A stretch of 64,000 bases of DNA from Bacteroidota bacterium (GTDB taxonomy: Bacteria > Bacteroidota > Bacteroidia > Chitinophagales > Chitinophagaceae). The DNA is taken from contig JADJSG010000011.1 in assembly GCA_016711825.1 (NCBI GenBank), positions 124,001-188,000 on the forward strand, in the 5' to 3' direction. The stretch's first letter is position 1; every line of letters starts with the position of its first letter. Positions 45,452 to 55,078 of the stretch are shown one piece after another. Below the pieces are notes generated by a model. It worked only from the letters and a program-made list of their open reading frames with translations, was not told where the DNA came from and ran no database searches. The translations under genes and the position numbers were made by a program.

Positions 45452-48283
45452 ATGAAAAAACAAATCTACCCTTTCATTTTCTTTACCCTATTGCTCATCA
45501 GTGCTTGTATTTCAAATAAAAAACTTGGGGGTATTTATAAAGAGGAAAAGAAAAAATTAAAACCGCAAACGATTACCTATCAGGAGATAAAAGTAACCCC
45601 TAGTCGTCATGATAATTTTCGAACGACCCCTAATAAACAAATCGACATTTTACATACTGATATTTCCGTGAAGTTTAATTGGGGTTTACATCAATGTATT
45701 GGTACCGTTAAAATACTACTCAAACCCTATTTTTACGAAACAGACTCTATACTCCTTGATGCAAAAAGTATGGTTTTTGATGGCATACTCGTTGAAGATA
45801 TGCAACATCAACCATTGCTTTATGATGTGAATTACGACAAGAAAATACTTCGTCTTAAATTAGAGAAGAAAATAAAAGCAAGCGATACCCTATTGCTGAC
45901 CATTAAGTATATTGCCAAACCAGACGAACAAGAAAAAGGCACAGGAAAGGCCATCAGAGATGATAAAGGACTTTACTTTATCAATACCGATCAATCAGAA
46001 CCCCATAAACCCATTCAGCTATGGACACAAGGTGAAACAGAATCTAACTCTGGCTGGTTTCCGACGATTGATAATCCGAACGAGAAATTTACTTCTACCC
46101 TTAGTATACAAACACATAAAGATTTTACAACACTTTCGAATGGTGAGCTTATTGCAACTTCAATAGATGATCAAACTAAAACCACCGTTTGGAAAAACAA
46201 TTTACCGATGCCCGCATATCTTACGATGATGGCTATCGGAAATTTTACTATTACCAAAGATCTTTGGCAATACCCTTCGGCAGAACCAGCACAAGCTGCT
46301 CCAAAAATGATTCCCCCCACTGTTACCGATACGGTCATCATCAATCATCAAGAAAGTGATAGCAATACCTTATCTCAAACCATCGTTGACACTTTGATTA
46401 TTGCAAAAACGGATGAACAACCAATTAATAAGTCCGAACAAAATACCAATCAAAGCGGAAAGGAAGTGAGCTATTATCTTGAGCCAGCCTATGAAGCAAA
46501 TGCCAGAAATATATTTGCCAACACCATCGAAATGTTGCAATTTTTTTCCGACAGACTCGGTGTTGTGTACCCGTGGCATAAATATGCGCAAGTAGTGGTA
46601 AGGGATTATGTATCAGGAGCGATGGAGAATACCAGTGCAACCTTGCATGGTGAATTTGTTCAGAAAAACAATCGTGAGTTAGTAGACAATAACAACGATG
46701 GCATTATAGCACATGAGTTGTTTCATCAGTGGTTTGGCGATTTGGTTACCTGTGAATCATGGAGTCATTTGGTACTCAACGAAGGCTTTGCTTCGTTTGG
46801 TGAGCAGCTATGGCTTGAACATCAAAAGGGTGCAGATGCAAAAGTAAAAAAATGTTTCAACTCCATTGAACGTTATCTTAGTTATACCAAAGAAAATGAA
46901 GATGCCCCTATTGTCAATTACAACTACAAGGATAAAGACAATATGTTTAATGTAATCACTTACCAAAAAGGAGCCCGTGTATTACAACTGTTGAGAAGTG
47001 AATTGGGAGATGATGCTTTTTTCTTAGCATTGAAAAATTATTTAAATCATCATGCCTATTCAAATGCCGAAATTGATGATTTGCGTAAAGAATTTGAAAC
47101 CGTTTCAGGCAGAGATTTAAGACCCTTTTTTCAACAATGGTTTATGCAAGGTGGTCATCCTATTATTGAAATAAGGTATGACTACAACGATACAACCCAG
47201 TTAATGGGTGTAAGTATTTTACAAAAACAAGAAAGTGTTTTTAAGTTTCCCTTAAAATTTAAAGTCACTCAGGGAGGTCAAACCAAGCTATTTAATTTTA
47301 ATATTGAAAAAAGAAAAGAAACTTTTTTTGTCAAAAAATTTGATGAAAACCTAAACACTTACCCCAATGTAATTGCCGATCCTGAAGCTATTTTTATAGG
47401 TGAAATTATTGACAATAAACCCTTTTTTAATCATATACTCACCTATAATCAGGCTGAAAATTATGTTGAAAAAATACGTGCATTAACAGCCCTCAACGTT
47501 TTGCAAAAACAATATGATACAGCCCGATATACCTTGCTATCAGCCATCAACGATGCCGACGAAGATATTCGGATGAAAGCGCTCCAATGGGTTGACTGGA
47601 ACAATACAGACAACTATCAAAAAACCAAAGAGTTACTTCGCAATATTGCAAAAAATGATATCAATGCCCTGGTAAGAGCAGAAGCAACAAAAATATTGGG
47701 TGAGAAAAAGGATACAGAATTATTGAATCTAATGGTCGAATTAATACATGACTCTTCGTATACCGTGGCAGGCAATGCATTAGAAGCCATCAATAAAATA
47801 TTACCAGAAGAAGCTTTTCGTTTGGCAAGTACTTTAGAAAGTGATGCAAAAGGAAAATTATTTGACCAGATCATGACCATTTATAGTCAAATGGGACGTG
47901 AACAGTCGATCCCATTTTTCAAAAGCAATATGATGAAAGTGTATAAAGGCAATAGAGCGAAACTGATTGAAAAATACACTATGCTTTTAATCAAAATAAA
48001 TGACAATAACCACATCAATGATGCAATAAACACCTTTAAACAAAGAGCGGTAGATGATCAAAGTGCTTATGTGCGATTGACAGCAATGAAGTCGTTGAAG
48101 GAAATCAATAACCATCGTGTATTGCAATTTAAAAATATTGCTGACCCCGTGGCCAGTGAAAATTACAAGCAAGAAATTGCCACATTACAATCGGCATTGC
48201 AACAAATTATTCAGGCTGAAAAAGATGATGAAGTGATTAATCAACTTAAAATACAGGGCTTGTATATAGAAACAGTGCAGTAA
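45452..48283 (+). CDS. M1-family aminopeptidase, lipoprotein, with HEAT-like C-terminus
   Basis: 943 residues. Lipobox 'LISAC' (Cys19). Beta-rich N-terminal domain, then a substrate-binding 'SGAMENTSA' (GxMEN family motif) and the zinc site H421-E422-x-x-H425 with Glu444 18 residues on ('HELFHQWFGD' then 'NEGFASFGEQLW'). An insertion at about 285-345, rich in Gln, Asn and Ser, separates the first domain from the catalytic one. The last ~290 residues are predicted helical HEAT-like repeats ('ALVRAEATKILGEK'). It removes N-terminal residues from peptides on the cell envelope. Confidence 0.94.
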   Translation: MKKQIYPFIFFTLLLISACISNKKLGGIYKEEKKKLKPQTITYQEIKVTPSRHDNFRTTPNKQIDILHTDISVKFNWGLHQCIGTVKILLKPYFYETDSILLDAKSMVFDGILVEDMQHQPLLYDVNYDKKILRLKLEKKIKASDTLLLTIKYIAKPDEQEKGTGKAIRDDKGLYFINTDQSEPHKPIQLWTQGETESNSGWFPTIDNPNEKFTSTLSIQTHKDFTTLSNGELIATSIDDQTKTTVWKNNLPMPAYLTMMAIGNFTITKDLWQYPSAEPAQAAPKMIPPTVTDTVIINHQESDSNTLSQTIVDTLIIAKTDEQPINKSEQNTNQSGKEVSYYLEPAYEANARNIFANTIEMLQFFSDRLGVVYPWHKYAQVVVRDYVSGAMENTSATLHGEFVQKNNRELVDNNNDGIIAHELFHQWFGDLVTCESWSHLVLNEGFASFGEQLWLEHQKGADAKVKKCFNSIERYLSYTKENEDAPIVNYNYKDKDNMFNVITYQKGARVLQLLRSELGDDAFFLALKNYLNHHAYSNAEIDDLRKEFETVSGRDLRPFFQQWFMQGGHPIIEIRYDYNDTTQLMGVSILQKQESVFKFPLKFKVTQGGQTKLFNFNIEKRKETFFVKKFDENLNTYPNVIADPEAIFIGEIIDNKPFFNHILTYNQAENYVEKIRALTALNVLQKQYDTARYTLLSAINDADEDIRMKALQWVDWNNTDNYQKTKELLRNIAKNDINALVRAEATKILGEKKDTELLNLMVELIHDSSYTVAGNALEAINKILPEEAFRLASTLESDAKGKLFDQIMTIYSQMGREQSIPFFKSNMMKVYKGNRAKLIEKYTMLLIKINDNNHINDAINTFKQRAVDDQSAYVRLTAMKSLKEINNHRVLQFKNIADPVASENYKQEIATLQSALQQIIQAEKDDEVINQLKIQGLYIETVQ

Positions 48284-48297
48284 TTGAAAAATCACTA

Positions 48298-49608
48298 TTA
48301 TTCAATCACCACTTTTAACACTTGCTGTCCCATTTTTGAACTTACCCTAATGGCATAAACCCCTTTTGGCCAATGATCAATATGAATCTGCAAATGACCG
48401 CTATGTTGCTTTATACTATATAAGTTGTTGCCATATAAATCTACAATATCAATATCCACCATTCGATCATCGCGTAAAGAGATATGTAAATCATCGCTCG
48501 ATGGATTCGGATATACATTGACAAAGGATGTTTTTTCGTTAAATGCTTCCAGGGTATTGGGTGTACACATTATTTTATTTAAATGTTGCCATATGGTATC
48601 ATTCATAAGAAAAGGAACGATACCAGCGTTAGGTGCGTCGCCCATGCGTAACCACACCAAATTTTTACTAGGTACTATGTTGAGCATTTGACCGTTTTTA
48701 CCCAAAGCTGCATACATATCGGCAGGTGCTGCAGGACTCAAACTACCTGGTATTTGAATTTGCAAACCAGGTACCATATAAGCACTTTTCCCATTCAACC
48801 ACCAAAGATATCCATATGAAGGGTTTAAGGATTGAGAACTTGAAATCATACTTTGAAAGTAATTGGTATCAGTCATAATCGGTGTATTATCCCATTTGCC
48901 TTTATTGAGCATCAGCAATCCATAGCGTGCCATACTTCGAGGCTTGCTGTAAAACACATTATTAAAATCATTCTTTACATAGATACCAGTCATGCCAGTG
49001 GGAACCTTGATTTTTTGCAATAAATAATTATTGAGCGATACCCCTGTTGCCGATGCGATTACACTGTCTAACAAAGTGTAGGGAGCATTATGATAAGCCC
49101 ATCGTGTACCTGCATCTGCCAGGTATTGGAGACAAGTATCGATTGTACATGCGTTATCGGGCACACCATCATCTAATCCGCTACTCATTGTTAACTGATG
49201 TCTGATGGTAATCCCAAGTTCCTTTTGCAACGGTGCTACTGTCCAACCTGTACCTAAATACGATGAGGTGGTATCGTTAATAGACAGTGCTGCCTCTTGT
49301 TGTGCGATGCCAACTACAAATGAAGTAAGCGACTTACCCGCTGATGCCCAATACCAAATGCTGTCAACTGTAAAATTGCCAAAATACTTTTCAAACACGA
49401 TTTTCCCATCTTGTAATAAGATAAATGCCTTGGTATTATTGGTGGACAAATAGTCATATAAAGTATCAACCTGATTGGTACACCATCCAAGTGATGTGGC
49501 TGATAAAGTATCCCATGTATTGCCTGTAGTGGGAGGAAAATACAATGATTGTGCTTTACTTGTTTGTAAGGTGGCAACAAATAGGATGAGTATACAGATT
49601 TTTTTCAT
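48298..49608 (-). CDS. Class C beta-lactamase-like serine hydrolase with T9SS type A sorting domain
   Basis: 436 residues, signal peptide about 1-19. The beta-lactamase/transpeptidase-like catalytic domain has Ser89-x-x-Lys92 ('WASAGKSL') and Tyr172-x-Asn174 ('AYHNAPYTLL'). 'LNKGKWDN' and 'GYLWWLNG' are late family blocks. The last ~80 residues are a type A sorting domain starting at 'VNVYPNPSSDDLHISL' and ending 'QQVLKVVIE'. It is exported by T9SS and probably an esterase or peptidase; resistance to beta-lactams cannot be inferred. It converges on the M1 gene with a 14-bp gap. Confidence 0.9.
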   Translation of the reverse strand: MKKICILILFVATLQTSKAQSLYFPPTTGNTWDTLSATSLGWCTNQVDTLYDYLSTNNTKAFILLQDGKIVFEKYFGNFTVDSIWYWASAGKSLTSFVVGIAQQEAALSINDTTSSYLGTGWTVAPLQKELGITIRHQLTMSSGLDDGVPDNACTIDTCLQYLADAGTRWAYHNAPYTLLDSVIASATGVSLNNYLLQKIKVPTGMTGIYVKNDFNNVFYSKPRSMARYGLLMLNKGKWDNTPIMTDTNYFQSMISSSQSLNPSYGYLWWLNGKSAYMVPGLQIQIPGSLSPAAPADMYAALGKNGQMLNIVPSKNLVWLRMGDAPNAGIVPFLMNDTIWQHLNKIMCTPNTLEAFNEKTSFVNVYPNPSSDDLHISLRDDRMVDIDIVDLYGNNLYSIKQHSGHLQIHIDHWPKGVYAIRVSSKMGQQVLKVVIE

Positions 49609-49934
49609 TTCTAATTTTTTTCAATGTGTTTTTTGCAAAAAGATATTTATAGCCCCCATTGACTCCCTACAAAACTATTGGTTTAATGAAGTAAAGATAA
49701 TCATGAAAGGATATACGGGAACGATTATTATAAGCTTTTGAATTTATAGCAACCATCCCATATTTACCCCCTCACAAAATAGCCCATTACATGTAAAGGT
49801 GTATGAATGAAGCAATTGGTATTTCATTTCCAATTAATAAATGCACGATTTATAAAAACCTATTTTGCCATTCAACATATTTTCACATATATTTATCACA
49901 AGCTTTATTACTTTTACCACTTAATATTAACTTC
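49609..49934. other. Divergent intergenic region upstream of lepB
   Basis: 326 bp between the divergent serine hydrolase and lepB. AT-rich. An open frame runs into lepB from 49803, but its residues do not look like signal peptidase and are taken as leader. No RNA or strong repeat seen. Confidence 0.4.
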
Positions 49935-51068
49935 ATGCAGATTCCTTTTTTTAAAAAGAAAACAGAAGACCCCACAAAACCCATAAAGAAAAAATCATTT
50001 TTAAGAGAATGGCTCGACGCAGCGGTATTTGCTATTGTAGCGGCTACCATTATTCGTACCTTTTTTATTGAAGCATATACCATTCCAACTCCTTCAATGG
50101 AAAAATCATTATTGGTGAATGATTATTTGTTTGTCAGTAAAATGCATTATGGTGCTCGTTTACCGATGACACCATTGGCAGTTCCCTTTGTACATCATAC
50201 AATGCCCTTTATTGGTGGCAAGTCATATAGCGAAGCTATCAAAGCGCCTTATAAACGTTTATGGGGATTTAGCTCAATTGAAAGAAATGATGATGTAGTC
50301 TTTAACTGGCCAGCTGATAAAGAAAATAACAGACCGGTAGATAAAAAAGAAAATTATATCAAACGTTGTGTAGGCATGCCTGGCGATAGTTTAGAAGTGC
50401 GAGATCGTGTCGTTTACATCAATGGGAAACCAGGATACAAGCCAAAACATGCTCAATTTGTATATTATGTAAGCATGAATCCTACTGGATATGATATAGG
50501 ATCGGAAGTTGCTGAAGACTTGAATATTTACAATATCACTGATCAGAATAACAATCCAATTGCCAATGTCTATAGCCTTACTGATGAGGATGTTGCAAAC
50601 TTAAAAGCCATACCCAATGTGGTGATTCGTTTAGCCGATACCATTGGCGGACGTGCCCAAAAAGGCATAGCCCAAGCAGATTGTTTTCCTGGCGACACCA
50701 CCCATTTTAAATGGAATCAGGACAATTATGGCACCATTTGGATTCCCAAAAAAGGTGTCAGTATCCCCTTGACCAGAGAAAATATTGCATTATACCGCAC
50801 CGTAATTACTGAGTATGAAGGACATACTTTGTCTGAAAATCAATATCCTTTTTTGATTGATGGCAAACCTGCCCCAACATATACATTTGCCATGAATTAT
50901 TACTGGATGATGGGAGATAATCGGCACAACTCGCTTGACTCCAGATTTTGGGGTTATGTGCCCGAAGATCATATTGTAGGCAAAGCCTGGTTTATATGGA
51001 TGAGCTATGACAAACATGGCATCCGCTGGAAACGCTTATTGAGAAGTGTAAAATCACTCGAAGATTAA
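49935..51068 (+). CDS. lepB: Signal peptidase I, long Bacteroidota form
   Basis: 377 residues from ATG 49935, where sequence typical of the family starts; an upstream ATG at 49803 adds 44 unlikely residues. One N-terminal transmembrane helix (about 27-44). Catalytic Ser54 is in 'TIPTPSMEKSL' and general-base Lys143 in 'YIKRCVGMPGDSLEV'. Box E 'MMGDNRHNSLDSRFWG' is near the C-terminus. A large insertion (about 165-290) between boxes D and E explains the length compared with E. coli LepB's own layout. It removes signal peptides of exported proteins at the inner membrane. Confidence 0.96.
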   Translation: MQIPFFKKKTEDPTKPIKKKSFLREWLDAAVFAIVAATIIRTFFIEAYTIPTPSMEKSLLVNDYLFVSKMHYGARLPMTPLAVPFVHHTMPFIGGKSYSEAIKAPYKRLWGFSSIERNDDVVFNWPADKENNRPVDKKENYIKRCVGMPGDSLEVRDRVVYINGKPGYKPKHAQFVYYVSMNPTGYDIGSEVAEDLNIYNITDQNNNPIANVYSLTDEDVANLKAIPNVVIRLADTIGGRAQKGIAQADCFPGDTTHFKWNQDNYGTIWIPKKGVSIPLTRENIALYRTVITEYEGHTLSENQYPFLIDGKPAPTYTFAMNYYWMMGDNRHNSLDSRFWGYVPEDHIVGKAWFIWMSYDKHGIRWKRLLRSVKSLED

Positions 51069-51133
51069 GTGACTTTATCCTAATATCAGGAAAGTATGAT
51101 TAAATAAAAGGGGATCTTTAATACCTTCAAAGC

Positions 51134-51502
51134 TTATGATTCCTCTTCTTTAGGTATATCAATGGTCTTAAACAATTCTTCCATTTTAAATACATAATCG
51201 AGGGTATCGTCGAGGTAATATTGTGTAACAGGTATTTTACGAACTTGGTTTTTGATACGTGCTGCTAATTGTTTACGCAGGTTCCAATCCTGGTCTTTGA
51301 TATGCTGAAGCATTTTTTCAGGGTCAGGAATCTGGAAAAAACTCAAATAGATTCGGGCTTCCATCAAATCGGGAGTAACCTTCACTTTTGAAATAGAAAT
51401 CATGCCATTGTTGATAATATTGAGCCCTTCACGTTGAAAGATGTCATTCATTTCTTGCTGTATTACATTCCCAATTTGTCGTTGTCTTTTACTTTCTTCC
51501 AT
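51134..51502 (-). CDS. rbfA: Ribosome-binding factor A
   Basis: 122 residues. The KH-like fold is shown by 'RQIGNVIQQEMNDIFQREG', 'ISISKVKVTPDLMEARIYLS' and 'RKIPVTQYYLDDTLDYVFKM'. The acidic tail ends 'IPKEEES'. RbfA binds immature 30S subunits and helps 16S rRNA 5'-end maturation. It is divergent from the ABC exporter (42 bp apart) and convergent with lepB. Confidence 0.95.
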   Translation of the reverse strand: MEESKRQRQIGNVIQQEMNDIFQREGLNIINNGMISISKVKVTPDLMEARIYLSFFQIPDPEKMLQHIKDQDWNLRKQLAARIKNQVRKIPVTQYYLDDTLDYVFKMEELFKTIDIPKEEES

Positions 51503-51519
51503 GTGATTCCGTTTTAAGA

Positions 51520-51531
51520 TGTAAATTTACA
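51520..51531. promoter_or_regulatory. Symmetric promoter-like palindrome between rbfA and the ABC exporter
   Basis: TGTAAATTTACA is a perfect 12-bp palindrome in the 42-bp divergent gap. Each strand reads TAAATTTA, one base from the TAnnTTTG -7 box, with both start codons at a suitable distance (14 and 18 bp). Confidence 0.35.
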
Positions 51532-51544
51532 GATTAATTTTTGA

Positions 51545-53374
51545 ATGAAAGCAATTCGAAGTATTTTACCTTATTTGAAAGGCAAATGGAACTGGGTATT
51601 TTTATATACCATTTCCAATTTTTTGTCAGTATTATTTTCTACCGTTTCCTTGGTAATGATTATCCCATTTTTGAATATGCTTTTTGAAAAAGACATGGTT
51701 TTAAGTAAGAACCCTGGGTTTCATTTTACAAAAGAGGGATTGGCTGATTATTTTAAATATCAACTATCAGATTTTATTGCATCGCATGATCATCAAAAAG
51801 TATATGGTTTGATTTTTATTTGTGTGATCTTAATCACAGCTACATTTCTTAAAAATTTATTTTTATACATTGCGAAATATATTTTGCATCCATTGCGCAA
51901 TGGCATACTCTTAAACATTCGTAAAAATTTGTTTGAAAAAATCACGCAATTACCCATAGGCTTTTTTACCAATGAAAGAAAAGGCGATATACTTTCACGT
52001 ATGACAAATGATGTAACGGCTGTTGAAATGTCTATCATCAGCACGATGGAATTGTTATTTAGTACGCCTATCACTGTCATTTTTTATTTTGTATTACTCT
52101 TTGTACTAAGTGCCAAACTCTTTTTATTCTTAATGATTTTGCTACCTATAGCGGGCTTGCTGATTGGTAGGGTAAGTAAAAGCTTGAAAAAAAATACCAA
52201 ATACACCCAGGAGCGATTAAGCAATTTACTTTCTATTATAGAAGAAACTTTAGGCGGATTAAGAATCATCAAAGCATTTAGTGCAGAAAAAAACAGGGCT
52301 GATGCCTTTGCTGTTGAAAATGAAAAACTTCAGCAAATCAATAACAGCATTGCTTCACGACGAGAATTAGCTTCTCCAATGTCTGAATTTTTAGGGATTC
52401 TTATTTTAGGTATCATTATTCTTTTTGGAGGTAGTATGGCTCTGAGCAATCCTCCCCAATTAGAACCGGGTATATTTATCATGTTTATTTCTTCATTTTA
52501 TTTTCTTATCAGTCCTTTAAAAGCATTGTCTCAAATTTTTTACAACCTCAATCAAGGCAAGGCAGGCTTAGAGCGTATTCAAATGATATTAGATGCAGAG
52601 AATAACATCGTCGACAAATCTGATGCAAAATCAATTGCAAGTTTTGAATCGTCTATTGAATTTAAAAATGTACATTTTTCTTATGAAGGAAAAATGATTC
52701 TACAGAATATCAACCTGGTCATCACAAAAGGTAAAACCATCGCCATAGTGGGCGCATCGGGCGCTGGCAAAACCACGCTGGTAGATTTGATACCCCGTTT
52801 TCATGATGTGGCATCGGGCGAAATCCTTATTGATGGTATCAATATCAAAGATTATAAGATTGAAGATGTAAGAAAGTTGATGGGTATTGTATCACAAGAA
52901 CCTATATTATTTAATGACAGCATACAACACAATATTGCCTTGGGGCATGACATCACAGATGATCAAAAAATATGGGATGCGGCTAAAGTCGCCAATGCGA
53001 TGGAGTTTGTAGAAAACAAGGCAGACAAATTGTTAACGACCGTAGGTGACCGAGGAACAAAATTAAGTGGTGGTGAAAAACAACGGATCACCATTGCCAG
53101 GGCTATATACAAAAATCCTCCCATCTTGATTTTAGATGAAGCTACTTCTTCATTAGATACAGTGAGTGAGCGTTTGGTACAAGATGCAATCAATAATTTG
53201 ATGCAAAACAGAACTTCCATCGTGATTGCCCATCGATTATCTACTGTACAAAATGCCGACGAAATCATCGTGCTTGAAAAAGGCGAAATCAAAGAAAGAG
53301 GTACCCATCAAGCATTGATTGCCCAGCAAGGCATTTATAAAAAACTGGTGGAAATGCAACAAGTATTGCAATAA
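51545..53374 (+). CDS. ABC transporter, MsbA-like exporter (fused permease and ATPase)
   Basis: 609 residues. The N-terminal transmembrane domain has six predicted helices (about 1-330) with the coupling stretch 'GDILSRMTNDV'. The nucleotide-binding domain has Walker A 'GASGAGKTT', Q-loop 'IVSQEPILFNDS', signature 'LSGGEKQR', Walker B 'ILILDEATSSLD' and switch His in 'AHRLST'. Works as a homodimer (or with a partner) at the inner membrane. Close similarity in layout to MsbA suggests lipid A or lipid export; other hydrophobic substrates cannot be excluded. Confidence 0.93.
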   Translation: MKAIRSILPYLKGKWNWVFLYTISNFLSVLFSTVSLVMIIPFLNMLFEKDMVLSKNPGFHFTKEGLADYFKYQLSDFIASHDHQKVYGLIFICVILITATFLKNLFLYIAKYILHPLRNGILLNIRKNLFEKITQLPIGFFTNERKGDILSRMTNDVTAVEMSIISTMELLFSTPITVIFYFVLLFVLSAKLFLFLMILLPIAGLLIGRVSKSLKKNTKYTQERLSNLLSIIEETLGGLRIIKAFSAEKNRADAFAVENEKLQQINNSIASRRELASPMSEFLGILILGIIILFGGSMALSNPPQLEPGIFIMFISSFYFLISPLKALSQIFYNLNQGKAGLERIQMILDAENNIVDKSDAKSIASFESSIEFKNVHFSYEGKMILQNINLVITKGKTIAIVGASGAGKTTLVDLIPRFHDVASGEILIDGINIKDYKIEDVRKLMGIVSQEPILFNDSIQHNIALGHDITDDQKIWDAAKVANAMEFVENKADKLLTTVGDRGTKLSGGEKQRITIARAIYKNPPILILDEATSSLDTVSERLVQDAINNLMQNRTSIVIAHRLSTVQNADEIIVLEKGEIKERGTHQALIAQQGIYKKLVEMQQVLQ

Positions 53375-53566
53375 TAGTTAGTGCCAAAAAGCAATATTTA
53401 TAAATGTAAGTGATTTAGTATAAAATATTTTTTTATCATAAAAAAAACAATCAGCCTCTTGTATCAAAGAAATTATGCAAACAATTGTTTCCATTTTACC
53501 TGATAAATACACACAACAATCGGTGAGACAAAATAATGAATAAAAAAAAATCACTCCTTCATCGAC

Positions 53567-53595
53567 TTGTATCGAATAGAATCTTTATACATTTA
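53567..53595 (+). promoter_or_regulatory. Promoter of the bestrophin gene
   Basis: TTG at 53567-53569, 18-nt spacer, TACATTTA at 53588-53595 (one base off TAnnTTTG). The predicted start falls next to the ATG at 53604, implying a very short leader. Confidence 0.4.
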
Positions 53596-53603
53596 CAACT
53601 ATT

Positions 53604-54497
53604 ATGATACAATACAATCCTAAAGAGTGGTTTACCTTTATCTTCCGCTTTCATAAGTCAGATACTTTACGCAAACTTTTCCCCTTGATGATAGGCATTG
53701 CTATATACTGTGCTTTGATTGTTTACCTTGAAAGAGAATATTTTAAACTGCCACCAGATAGTTATGTAAAAAACATTCCCATGATGCATGTATTGCTGGG
53801 GGGAGCCATTTCGCTTTTACTTGTTTTTCGAACAAATTCTGCCTATGATCGTTGGTGGGAAGGGCGAAAACTTTGGGGCGATTTGACCAACAATTCGCGC
53901 AATTTAGCCATTAAATTAAACGCCTTGTTGACCCATGACGACAAAACAAATAGAGACTTTTTTAGAAAATTAATTCCTGCCTATGCATTTGCTTTAAAAA
54001 ATCATTTACTGTCGCATAAAGCTGACTGGGAACTTTTTGACAAACATGTGGATGAGCAAATACAATCAAAAATCAACAAAGAAAAACATATCCCCAATCA
54101 GGTAGCAGAAATGCTCATGCATAAAATAATGCAACTGAACAAGGAAGGGAAATTAAGTGAGATGCATTTATTAATGCTCAATGAAGAAATACGTTCATTT
54201 ACCAATATTTGTGGTGCTTGCGAACGAATCAAAAATACACCCATCCCCTATTCATACAGTGTGTTTATCAAAAAATTTATCTTTGGTTACATCATGACTT
54301 TACCTTTTGGGTATATGTTTTCCTTAGGGTATTTATCAATCCCTATTGTACTCTTTATATTTTATGTATTGGCTAGTCTTGAAATTATTGCTGAAGAAAT
54401 AGAAGATCCTTTTGGTGCAGACACCAATGATTTACCATTAGAAAAAATGGCCCTCAATATTCATCACAATTTAGATGATATACTCCGAAAGGTTTAG
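53604..54497 (+). CDS. Bestrophin-family (UPF0187) anion channel
   Basis: 297 residues. The family block 'FRTNSAYDRWWEGRKLWGDL' (about 74-93) follows two N-terminal transmembrane helices. Two more helices lie at about 225-265, then 'EIEDPFGADTNDLPLE', the bestrophin acidic cluster. Bacterial homologues form pentameric channels for chloride or other ions. Its stop codon overlaps the convergent DUF1761 stop by 3 nt (TTAG). The 229-bp gap before it has no gene. Confidence 0.93.
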   Translation: MIQYNPKEWFTFIFRFHKSDTLRKLFPLMIGIAIYCALIVYLEREYFKLPPDSYVKNIPMMHVLLGGAISLLLVFRTNSAYDRWWEGRKLWGDLTNNSRNLAIKLNALLTHDDKTNRDFFRKLIPAYAFALKNHLLSHKADWELFDKHVDEQIQSKINKEKHIPNQVAEMLMHKIMQLNKEGKLSEMHLLMLNEEIRSFTNICGACERIKNTPIPYSYSVFIKKFIFGYIMTLPFGYMFSLGYLSIPIVLFIFYVLASLEIIAEEIEDPFGADTNDLPLEKMALNIHHNLDDILRKV

Positions 54498-54979
54498 ACG
54501 AACTGACTGATTACTCCACCGATTAAGGCGAAAGTCACCATCCAATAACCCACATGTATTGCAATATATTTCCATCCTTTGGCTTCAAATAATGAGCCTA
54601 CCGCAATGACAGGTAATGCAAAGAAAATAGAAGAAAGCACCCCATGAAATACACCATGTTTAAAGGTGCGGTATCGGGTACCATAAGTATCAAAAAAATG
54701 CTTTAGGTATGCCTGTCCTTCAGGGGTTTTGTCATCAGCAAAAACTGAGAACACACCCATTTGATGAATAACAATCGGCATCAATGCCATCGATAACATA
54801 ATGCCAAATACATACACAAGAATAAAGATGACAATCATATTCATGCTTTTACCTTTTTCTTCTGTCATGCCGCTGGCTTGCATCCAAGCATTTGCAAATA
54901 AGGCTTTGCTGTACCAAATCATGCCTACTAATAAGGGGATAAGACCCGTCGCTAAGACGAGATAAAATTTCAATTCCAT
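54494..54979 (-). CDS. DUF1761 membrane protein
   Basis: 161 residues from ATG 54979, chosen because it begins the conserved hydrophobic start 'MELKFYLVLATGLIPLLVGM'; an 18-codon upstream extension is charged and atypical. Four predicted transmembrane helices with a 'GMIWYSKALFANAWMQASG' block shared by DUF1761 proteins. Function unknown. A soluble loop of about 35 residues lies between helices 2 and 3. Convergent with the bestrophin gene, with overlapping stop codons. Confidence 0.8.
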   Translation of the reverse strand: MELKFYLVLATGLIPLLVGMIWYSKALFANAWMQASGMTEEKGKSMNMIVIFILVYVFGIMLSMALMPIVIHQMGVFSVFADDKTPEGQAYLKHFFDTYGTRYRTFKHGVFHGVLSSIFFALPVIAVGSLFEAKGWKYIAIHVGYWMVTFALIGGVISQFV

Positions 54980-55078
54980 TGTTTTGTGTTTTATAGTGAA
55001 GTACCAAGGTAAAAATATTTTTTTCGCATTCAAACAATTTCACCTTCTTTTTTTTATAAATCACTTCCTCAACAACAA

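Noticed and set aside
49803..49934. Earlier start of signal peptidase I
   Set aside because: The added 44 residues do not resemble the family; ATG 49935 gives the expected N-terminus.
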